The notes below the pieces were generated by a model. It worked only from the letters and a program-made list of their open reading frames with translations, ran no database searches and was not told the origin of the DNA. From contig CM001047.1 of the NCBI GenBank assembly GCA_000183865.1, forward strand, positions 428,303 to 434,316: DNA of 6,014 bases, given 5' to 3'. A program made the translations under genes and the position numbers. Positions 1 to 4,538 of the stretch are shown here, one piece after another. Origin of the DNA: Listeria marthii FSL S4-120. Lineage in GTDB: Bacteria; Bacillota; Bacilli; Lactobacillales; Listeriaceae. Numbering within the stretch: position 1 is the stretch's first letter; the number at the start of each line of letters is the position of its first letter.

Positions 1-220
1 TCGTCTTCGTTTTTTCTTCTTGTTTTGGCTCTTCCGTGGCTGCTTCATCTTCAGCTGCAGGAATAATCCCAATCCCAATAATAATCGCTAAAATAGAACT
101 AATAATAACAATTTGTGTTTTTCTACGAGGCCAATTTCTCTTTCTAAATCGTAAAATCCCAAAAATCAACACACCAATACCTGCTAGAAATAATAAAATT
201 CCTAATCCCGTCATATACAT
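1..220 (-). CDS. Two-TM membrane protein of unknown function, N-terminal 73 residues (3' end outside window)
   Basis: I do not recognise this gene. Reading leftward from ATG at 220-218, 73 codons stay open to the window edge. The product has a hydrophobic segment at about residues 5-23, a short strongly basic loop (about 24-34, RFRKRNWPRRK), a second hydrophobic segment (about 36-55), then an acidic, Glu/Lys-rich stretch (from about 57: EDEAATEEPKQEEKTKT). This looks like the membrane anchor and linker of a protein whose main domain lies beyond the window. The positive-inside rule would put the basic loop in the cytoplasm and both termini outside. A purine-rich Shine-Dalgarno (GGGAGAGGGAG, 221-231) precedes the ATG. 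A second in-frame ATG two codons in (214-212) is an equally possible start. A promoter lies just upstream on the same strand. The function is unknown and the truncation is due only to the window edge. Confidence 0.75.
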   Translation of the reverse strand, partial: MYMTGLGILLFLAGIGVLIFGILRFRKRNWPRRKTQIVIISSILAIIIGIGIIPAAEDEAATEEPKQEEKTKT

Positions 221-248
221 CTCCCTCTCCCTTTTTGTACAACGCTAT

Positions 249-278
249 ATTATATGCATAATGTGAGTAAATACACAA
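249..278 (-). promoter_or_regulatory. Sigma-A-type promoter for the leftmost minus-strand gene
   Basis: Read on the minus strand there is a -35-like TTGTGT (278-273), an 18-nt spacer and a perfect -10 TATAAT (254-249). The start site would be near 242, giving a leader of about 20 nt that contains the Shine-Dalgarno sequence. The -35 is weak (3 of 6), so the call rests mainly on the -10 box and its position. Confidence 0.5.
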
Positions 279-375
279 GATAAATAAGCTGTTTTTCATA
301 CAATAAAAGAAAAAAATCATTAAAATCATCTAGAGATTCAAATAAAGGTGAAATAAATTACAAAAACTCATCAAC

Positions 376-404
376 TTGAATAATCTAATTGATTGCTTTA
401 TGAT
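376..404 (+). promoter_or_regulatory. Sigma-A-type promoter of the small-protein/ZIP operon
   Basis: TTGAAT (376-381), a 17-nt spacer and TATGAT (399-404) form a good vegetative promoter. The expected start is near 411, so the leader is about 27 nt and carries the GGAGG (425-429) of the downstream gene. This excludes the longer in-frame ATG at 393, which lies upstream of the predicted transcript start, and supports translation from 438. The rest of the interval 279-375 is AT-rich and I see nothing further in it. Confidence 0.6.
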
Positions 405-437
405 GAAGGAAAGACAAGTGTTTTGGAGGTGCTAGAG

Positions 438-629
438 ATGGGGAAACCGATAGAAGAAATTGGTGCTGAGTTTGGAGAAAAAGCAGAAAAAGTAGCTCGA
501 AAAACTGGGACTGTTGCTGGAACGGCGGCCAAAATTTCTGTTTATGGTTCCGTTTGGGCTGTTAAAACAGGAGTGAGTAAGGCTCGTGCGTTTACTCGCG
601 GTTTTAAACAAGGATGGTCTGGCAAATAA
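438..629 (+). CDS. Small 63-aa protein of unknown function, first gene of the ZIP operon
   Basis: I do not recognise a family. The start chosen is ATG 438, eight bases after a strong GGAGG; it gives 63 residues (MGKPIEEIGAEFGEKAEKV..., ending GFKQGWSGK). The N-terminal third is acidic and helical-looking (EEIGAEFGEKAEKVARK). The centre is rich in Gly, Ala, Thr and Val with a mildly hydrophobic stretch (about 26-43). The C-terminal third is basic (KARAFTRGFKQGWSGK). There is no signal peptide, cysteine motif or convincing long membrane span; a membrane-surface-associated amphipathic helix is possible but is inference. It is followed after 25 nt by the ZIP transporter gene on the same strand with no terminator between, so the two are probably co-transcribed. 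Gene status is supported by the promoter, the Shine-Dalgarno and this operon position. Confidence 0.7.
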   Translation: MGKPIEEIGAEFGEKAEKVARKTGTVAGTAAKISVYGSVWAVKTGVSKARAFTRGFKQGWSGK

Positions 630-654
630 GCAATAGGAAAAGGGAGAAAGTGAA

Positions 655-1464
655 TTGTTAAATTACTTATCGCAACTAAATCCGGTATTATTAGCGTTAC
701 TTGCCGGGATTTTCACATGGGCTTGTACAGCAGCTGGGGCTTCGCTCGTATTTTTCTTTAAAAATTTAAATAAAAAATGGGGCAATGTTATGCTTGGTTT
801 TGCTGCTGGTGTTATGCTTGCAGCAAGTTTTTGGTCGTTACTTGCCCCGGCGATAGAAATGAGCAAGGACTTAGGGAAGTTTTCTTTTGTTCCGGCTTTA
901 GTAGGCTTTTTGCTTGGGGGAATATTTTTACGTGTAATCGACCGTATTATTCCGCATTTACATTTCGGGTTTCCAGAACAAGCGAAGGAAGGACCGAAAA
1001 CATCGCTTCGAAAAAGTATTTTACTCGTTCTATCAATTACGATTCATAACATTCCAGAAGGTGCCGCGGTTGGGGTTGCCTTTGGAGCGGTGATAACAGG
1101 AGACACGGAGACGCTTATTACAGCAATCGTTTTGGCGCTTGGTATTGGGATTCAAAATTTCCCAGAAGGAGCAGCAGTGTCCATTCCTTTGCGCGGAGAA
1201 GGGCTTTCTCGGAAAAAGAGCTTTTGGTACGGACAATTATCCGCAGTAGTTGAGCCGATTTTCGCGGTGATTGGTGCAATTTTAGTAGTTTTCGTTACGC
1301 CTATTTTACCGTTCGCGCTTGCGTTTGCGGCTGGAGCGATGATTTTTGTTATTGTAGAAGAGTTAATCCCGGAATCTCAAGTAGAAGGTTCGGCGGATTT
1401 AGCGACGGCAGCTACCATGGCTGGCTTTGCGGTGATGATGGTTTTGGATGTTGCGTTAGGATAA
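655..1464 (+). CDS. ZIP-family divalent metal transporter (GufA/ZupT-like)
   Basis: An integral membrane transporter of the ZIP family, which brings Zn2+ and sometimes other divalent metals into the cytoplasm. The 269-residue length and roughly eight hydrophobic segments fit bacterial members. Two adjacent metal-site helices are clear: [14 protein letters not shown] (H131, N132, E135) and QNFPEGAAV (Q167, N168, E171). A further acidic position is E200 (VVEP). A DRIIPHLH segment (H101, H103) leads into the cytoplasmic loop, as in GufA-type proteins. The second helix has Asn168 where several characterised bacterial ZIPs have Asp, which may affect metal preference (inference). Translation starts at TTG 655, eight bases after AGGGAG (641-646); no ATG or GTG is better placed. 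It is second in an operon with the 63-aa gene. Family assignment is firm; the substrate is not determined by the sequence. Confidence 0.92.
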   Translation: MLNYLSQLNPVLLALLAGIFTWACTAAGASLVFFFKNLNKKWGNVMLGFAAGVMLAASFWSLLAPAIEMSKDLGKFSFVPALVGFLLGGIFLRVIDRIIPHLHFGFPEQAKEGPKTSLRKSILLVLSITIHNIPEGAAVGVAFGAVITGDTETLITAIVLALGIGIQNFPEGAAVSIPLRGEGLSRKKSFWYGQLSAVVEPIFAVIGAILVVFVTPILPFALAFAAGAMIFVIVEELIPESQVEGSADLATAATMAGFAVMMVLDVALG

Positions 1465-1479
1465 ATTACAAAACTGCTT

Positions 1480-1516
1480 AAAAACGTAATTAAATGTTTG
1501 CGGAATACGTTTTTTT
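1480..1516 (+). terminator. Intrinsic terminator of the small-protein/ZIP operon
   Basis: AAAAACGTA (1480-1488) pairs with TACGTTTTT (1506-1514) around a 17-nt loop, and the T-run continues to 1516. The stem has only two G-C pairs, so it is modest, but it lies 16 bases after the ZIP stop codon. The -35 box of the next promoter is inside its loop. Confidence 0.55.
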
Positions 1517-1526
1517 GCGGTAGAAT
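1498..1526 (+). promoter_or_regulatory. Promoter of the candidate small RNA
   Basis: TTGCGG (1498-1503), a 17-nt spacer and TAGAAT (1521-1526, 5 of 6 to consensus). The predicted start is about 1532-1534. No open frame with a ribosome site follows before the terminator at 1587-1624, so the product would be a short non-coding transcript or a pgdA leader that terminates early. The -35 is weak (3 of 6), so an activator could be involved. Confidence 0.5.
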
Positions 1527-1532
1527 TGATAG

Positions 1533-1624
1533 TGAAATGTTTCACAATATGCTAGTTTTCAGGGGTAATCCTGTAACTATACACTGGACACGGAAAAAAG
1601 CTCCCACTTTATCCGTGTCTTTTT
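1533..1624 (+). ncRNA. Candidate structured small RNA of about 90 nt upstream of pgdA
   Basis: Three hairpins lie in order behind a promoter. Hairpin 1 is GTGAA/TTCAC (1532-1545) with a 4-nt loop, almost at the predicted 5' end. Hairpin 2 spans 1553-1579: TAGTT pairs with AACTA, then CAGG with CCTG, with a small internal loop and a 6-nt loop. Hairpin 3 is a strong U-tailed terminator (1587-1624). The terminator loop is CTCCCA, which exposes a CUCCC stretch complementary to GGGAG-type Shine-Dalgarno sequences. LhrC-family small RNAs of Listeria are known to use UCCC loop motifs in this way; membership here is only a resemblance. No coding frame with a ribosome site is visible. Alternatives are a pgdA leader attenuator, or hairpin 1 acting as a DNA operator at the start site. 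Confidence 0.5.
1587..1624 (+). terminator. Strong intrinsic terminator between the ZIP gene and pgdA
   Basis: GACACGGA (1587-1594) pairs with TCCGTGTC (1612-1619). An inner AAAG/CTTT helix (1597-1600 with 1607-1610) closes a 6-nt loop, and TTTTT follows at 1620-1624. It lies over 120 bases beyond the ZIP stop and after a separate promoter, so it more probably ends the short transcript starting near 1533 than the ZIP mRNA. It would also insulate pgdA from upstream transcription. Confidence 0.8.
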
Positions 1625-1663
1625 CGTGACTTTTCTTACATTATTTTTGGTTCTTTTTTCCTA

Positions 1664-1706
1664 TTTTGGTACAAAAGCTAGAAAGTTGTTTTTTTTCATG
1701 TATAAT
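1664..1706 (+). promoter_or_regulatory. Probable pgdA promoter with a palindromic candidate operator
   Basis: A perfect -10 TATAAT lies at 1701-1706, but there is no recognisable -35 at 16-18 nt spacing. Instead a short palindrome, TTTTG-GTA-CAAAA (1664-1676), lies centred about 43 bases before the expected start near 1713. That position would suit an activator; this is inference from placement only. The leader would be about 44 nt and includes the AGGTGAGGTG ribosome site. Confidence 0.45.
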
Positions 1707-1756
1707 TGTTTTATACGAAAAACTGGGGAAGGTTTTTCAAAGGTGAGGTGCATAAT

Positions 1757-3157
1757 GTGAAAATTAGGTGGATTAGAATTTCACTAGTTACGATTCTCAT
1801 TATTGCCGTGGTTTTTGTTGGTGTAATAGGTTTCCAAAAATACCAATTTTCAAAGTCGCGCAACAAAGTAATAATGCAGATGGACAGACTAATGAAGGAC
1901 CAAGATGGAGGAAATTTCCGCCGCTTGGATAAGAAAGAAAATGGAGTAGAAATTATTTCCTACATTCCTAAGACAACTGAGAAGAAAGACAACGAAATTA
2001 TCCAAAAAGAAATTGAAAAGGCCACAGATGCAGAAGTTAAGAAGTTAAAGAGAGATAACGAAAAGCAAGGGATTATTTTTTACACTTATCAAAAGCAGAA
2101 AATGGCCGAACAAGCAGTATCTTACAAAGCAGTTCAATCTGAGTACGTAAAAGAAGGTAAAACTAAATTTGTACTCAAAGAGAAAAAAGATATTTGCAAA
2201 AACATTGTAACCGACGCAGAAACAGGCGCTTTATTAACACTTGGGGAAGTATTAATAAAGAACGATGAAACAAAACTAAACGTAAAATCTGCTGTTGAGC
2301 AAGAACTTATTAAAACAGGGGATTATTCTTTAAAAGATGTTGGGAATCTTGGGAATATCAAGAGTTTAGTGAAGTGGGATCAAACTGATTTTGAAATCAC
2401 TAATTCTGAACTAATTTTACCAATTGAAGTTCCAGGGGCTTCAGAACCGAAGAAAGTAAATGTACAACTTGCGGATATTGCTAATTCTGTGAATAAACGC
2501 TATTTACCAAGTAGTGTTAAAGTTCCAGAAGTACCAAAAGCAAAAACCAACAAGCGAATTGCACTTACTTTTGATGATGGTCCAAGTGCGGCAGTAACGC
2601 CACAAGTACTGGACACATTGAAACGCTATGATGTCAAAGCAACATTCTTTGTACTAGGTTCAAGCGTAGTGCAAAATCCAGGTTTAGTAAAACGTGAATT
2701 AGCAGAAGGGCACCAAGTTGGAAGCCACTCATGGGATCATCCACAATTAACTAAACTATCAACACAAGAAGTATATAATCAAATTTTACAAACACAAAAA
2801 GTAGTATTTGATCAAACTGGATATTTTCCAACGACAATGCGCCCTCCATACGGTGCAGTCAACAAAGAGGTTGCTGAAGCGATTGGTCTTCCGATAATTC
2901 AGTGGTCTGTTGATACAGAAGATTGGAAAAACAAAAATGCTGGTGTAGTAACGCAAAGAGTCCTTGCAGGTGCAACGGATGGCGCGATTGTACTAATGCA
3001 TGATATCCATAAGACAACTGCTGCGAGCCTTGACGCTACATTGCAACAACTGAAGAGTCAAGGATATGAGTTTGTTACAATTGACGAACTTTATGGCGAG
3101 AAATTGCAAATTGGGAAGCAATATTTCGACAAAACAGAGTCAAGAATGGTGAAATAA
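1757..3157 (+). CDS. pgdA: Peptidoglycan N-acetylglucosamine deacetylase PgdA
   Basis: A metal-dependent polysaccharide deacetylase (carbohydrate esterase 4, NodB fold) that removes acetyl groups from N-acetylglucosamine in peptidoglycan at the outer face of the membrane. In Listeria this gives lysozyme resistance and immune evasion (established for lmo0415). The 466 residues comprise a membrane anchor (about 7-26) after a short basic N-terminus, a charged extracellular region (about 35-250), and the NodB domain (about 265-450). All CE4 motifs are present: TFDDGP (D273, D274), HSWDH (H324, H328), RPPYG (R362), DTEDW (D386, D389), and LMHD (H415). D274, H324 and H328 would bind the metal. The start is GTG 1757, six bases after AGGTGAGGTG. 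The frame extends upstream to a TTG at 1706, but that overlaps the -10 box. GTG 1748 is in frame but overlaps the ribosome site. It is monocistronic, with its own promoter and terminator. Confidence 0.95.
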   Translation: MKIRWIRISLVTILIIAVVFVGVIGFQKYQFSKSRNKVIMQMDRLMKDQDGGNFRRLDKKENGVEIISYIPKTTEKKDNEIIQKEIEKATDAEVKKLKRDNEKQGIIFYTYQKQKMAEQAVSYKAVQSEYVKEGKTKFVLKEKKDICKNIVTDAETGALLTLGEVLIKNDETKLNVKSAVEQELIKTGDYSLKDVGNLGNIKSLVKWDQTDFEITNSELILPIEVPGASEPKKVNVQLADIANSVNKRYLPSSVKVPEVPKAKTNKRIALTFDDGPSAAVTPQVLDTLKRYDVKATFFVLGSSVVQNPGLVKRELAEGHQVGSHSWDHPQLTKLSTQEVYNQILQTQKVVFDQTGYFPTTMRPPYGAVNKEVAEAIGLPIIQWSVDTEDWKNKNAGVVTQRVLAGATDGAIVLMHDIHKTTAASLDATLQQLKSQGYEFVTIDELYGEKLQIGKQYFDKTESRMVK

Positions 3158-3163
3158 AAATCG

Positions 3164-3201
3164 GTAGCTAAAGTGAGATAATCATTTTAGCTACTTTTTT
3201 T
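3164..3201 (+). terminator. pgdA terminator
   Basis: GTAGCTAAA (3164-3172) pairs perfectly with TTTAGCTAC (3186-3194) and is followed by seven Ts (3195-3201). It begins six bases after the pgdA stop codon. Confidence 0.85.
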
Positions 3202-3232
3202 GTTTTTAGCGAAGCCTGATTTTGGGCAAAAT

Positions 3233-3260
3233 AAAAAACATCCAACTTTTTCGTTGCATG
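3233..3260 (-). terminator. Terminator of the S24/S26 peptidase-like gene
   Basis: On the minus strand CATGCAAC (3260-3253) pairs with GTTGGATG (3246-3239), with one mismatch and a 6-nt loop, followed by TTTTTT (3238-3233). It lies 11 bases past the stop codon. It is separate from the pgdA terminator, so the two convergent genes each have their own. Confidence 0.65.
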
Positions 3261-3271
3261 TTACCTAGCAT

Positions 3272-3571
3272 TTACCAAATTTTGGTGACAATGCCATAAA
3301 TACTATTACGTGTAATCCAACCATTCACGTGTTTATGATTATTAGAAATTTGATATTGTTTACCGCGAATTTTACTAATCTTATGTGTAAAAAAACTGCC
3401 GCGAACTTTGCAAAATACGATATCGTTCACTTTTAATTCTCTCGTGCCAATCGGTTCTAAACGAACAGGTTGCATCGATCTGATTAAAGGTAACATCGAA
3501 TTTCCGCCTTCTTTATAACGTTCAATGGTTTCGCCACGTCTGAGTATCTCTACTGCATCCAGGCTTCTCAT
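3272..3571 (-). CDS. Small S24/S26-type (signal peptidase/repressor-protease fold) protein with SipW-like Ser/His motifs
   Basis: A 99-residue protein made up almost only of the core shared by LexA-type autoproteases (S24) and type I signal peptidases (S26). The nucleophile box is GNSMLPLI (Ser25). The next box reads VNDIVFCKVRG...FTHKISKI (about 48-68), which aligns with the GD-x-V ... THR-x-V segment of SipW/Sec11-type peptidases. There His, not Lys, is the general base, so a Ser25/His63 dyad is predicted. The C-terminal part (ISNNHKHVNGW...IYGIV, 75-95) matches the last conserved box. There is no transmembrane anchor, signal peptide or DNA-binding domain, so it is neither a normal signal peptidase nor a full repressor. 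ATG 3571 is seven bases after GAAAGGAG (3586-3579). It is a single-gene unit with its own promoter and terminator. Whether it is proteolytic, and on what, is unknown. Confidence 0.7.
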   Translation of the reverse strand: MRSLDAVEILRRGETIERYKEGGNSMLPLIRSMQPVRLEPIGTRELKVNDIVFCKVRGSFFTHKISKIRGKQYQISNNHKHVNGWITRNSIYGIVTKIW

Positions 3572-3600
3572 AGTTATGCTCCTTTCTTGTTGTTAATGCA

Positions 3601-3629
3601 AGAATACCAAAATAGTAAAGTTAGGTCAA
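3601..3629 (-). promoter_or_regulatory. Promoter of the S24/S26 peptidase-like gene
   Basis: On the minus strand TTGACC (3629-3624), a 17-nt spacer and TATTCT (3606-3601), with a TGG extended -10 element just before it. It is near consensus throughout. The start would be near 3594, with a leader of about 23 nt. Confidence 0.7.
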
Positions 3630-3634
3630 GTTTT

Positions 3635-3643
3635 TGTTATAAT
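3635..3643 (+). promoter_or_regulatory. Extended -10 promoter of the HAD phosphatase gene
   Basis: TGT-TATAAT (3635-3643) is a perfect extended -10 element, with no good -35 at the usual distance. The start would be near 3650, giving a leader of about 25 nt. Polymerase bound here would cover the -35 box of the divergent promoter (3624-3629). Confidence 0.6.
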
Positions 3644-3674
3644 AGAAGCAATTATTTGAACGGGGGCTAGAAGG

Positions 3675-4487
3675 ATGATAAAAGCGATTGCTGTAGATAT
3701 GGACGGGACTTTTTTAGATGAAAATGGCGAATATGACCGCGTGCGATTTGAACGGATTTATGCGGAACTAGTGCAAAATGGGATTCGGTTTATTGTTGCG
3801 AGTGGCAATCAGTATTATCAGCTTAAATCTTTTTTTCCTGGGAAAGATGAAGAACTTTTTTATGTCGCTGAAAATGGGGCGGTTATTTTTCATCGAGGGG
3901 AATTGCGTAGTATGAATCGTTTTGAGGAGACACTTGTTCAAAAGATTTTGCGGACGTTGATTCAGGAATATCAGGACTTGCAAGTGATTCTTTGTGGCGT
4001 GAAAAGTGCTTATTTATTAAAAGCGGCTAATCCAGATTTTAAAACATTTGCGAAAAAATATTATTTTGAGTTGCAAGAGGTAGATTCGTTCGATGTGCTT
4101 CCGGATGATACGTTCATTAAGTTTGCGCTTGATGTCGAAGTGGCTAAGACGGGGCAAATTGTGGAAGATTTGAATCAAACCTTTGCTGGTGAAATTCGTG
4201 CTGTTTCGAGTGGGCATGGGAGTATTGATATTATTATTCCGGGTGTGACGAAAGGGAGCGCGATTCAGCAGCTTTTGAACGAATGGCAAGTGGCGCCGGA
4301 TGATTTGTTAGCTTTTGGTGATGCGAATAATGATATCGAAATGTTGCAACTAACGCAGAATAGTTATGCAATGCGAGAAAGTAGTCCGGAAGTTCATGCT
4401 GCTGCGAAACACGTGGCACCTTCTAATAAGGAAGCTGGCGTTTTACAGGTGATAGAAGAATACATGAAAAAAAGCCAAAGATTTTGA
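3675..4487 (+). CDS. Cof-type HAD-superfamily phosphatase (subfamily IIB)
   Basis: A cytoplasmic Mg2+-dependent hydrolase of the haloacid dehalogenase superfamily, Cof/YidA type. These enzymes usually dephosphorylate sugar phosphates, FMN or similar small metabolites. The 270-residue length is typical. Motif I is DMDGT (nucleophile D8, acid/base D10), motif II is VASGN (S43), motif III is K193 (GVTKG), and motif IV is GDANND (D216, D220). The segment between motifs II and III (about 80-185) is the C2B cap that sets substrate choice. All catalytic positions are intact. ATG 3675 follows a G-rich GGGGG (3662-3666) at eight bases; an AAGG touching the ATG is too close to act, so the ribosome site is only moderate. 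It is a single-gene unit between a divergent promoter and a shared terminator. The substrate cannot be predicted here, and no neighbouring sugar operon suggests one. Confidence 0.9.
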   Translation: MIKAIAVDMDGTFLDENGEYDRVRFERIYAELVQNGIRFIVASGNQYYQLKSFFPGKDEELFYVAENGAVIFHRGELRSMNRFEETLVQKILRTLIQEYQDLQVILCGVKSAYLLKAANPDFKTFAKKYYFELQEVDSFDVLPDDTFIKFALDVEVAKTGQIVEDLNQTFAGEIRAVSSGHGSIDIIIPGVTKGSAIQQLLNEWQVAPDDLLAFGDANNDIEMLQLTQNSYAMRESSPEVHAAAKHVAPSNKEAGVLQVIEEYMKKSQRF

Positions 4488-4506
4488 TCCGATCTTTGGT
4501 TTTTTT
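4467..4506. terminator. Bidirectional terminator between the HAD and SEDS genes
   Basis: CCAAAGAT (4475-4482) pairs perfectly with ATCTTTGG (4492-4499) around a 9-nt loop. Seven Ts follow on the plus strand (4500-4506). Seven As precede (4467-4473), giving a T-run one base after the stem on the minus strand. The hairpin begins inside the last codons of the phosphatase gene and holds its TGA in the loop. It would end both convergent transcripts. Confidence 0.8.
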
Positions 4507-4538
4507 GAAAGTGGTAAACATCTCGGTTACACACTAAA

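Noticed and set aside
36..266. 76-aa plus-strand open frame at the left end
   Set aside because: It is the antisense shadow of the minus-strand membrane protein gene, has no ribosome site, and runs across that gene's promoter.
144..329. 61-aa minus-strand open frame
   Set aside because: It starts upstream of the minus-strand promoter, has no Shine-Dalgarno, and overlaps the better-supported gene at 1-220 in another frame.
393..437. 15-codon N-terminal extension of the small protein
   Set aside because: The ATG at 393 lies within the promoter, upstream of the predicted transcript start near 411. ATG 438 has a strong GGAGG at good spacing.
663..1236. Open frames at 663-866 and 1033-1236 (minus) and 777-1049 (plus)
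   Set aside because: All lie inside the ZIP coding region in other frames, without ribosome sites or recognisable protein features.
1706..1756. 17-codon N-terminal extension of PgdA from TTG 1706
   Set aside because: The TTG overlaps the TATAAT box, and the known 466-aa protein begins at GTG 1757 behind a good ribosome site.
3768..4419. Three minus-strand open frames inside the HAD gene
   Set aside because: They are antisense shadows of a catalytically intact phosphatase gene, and their translations show no family features.
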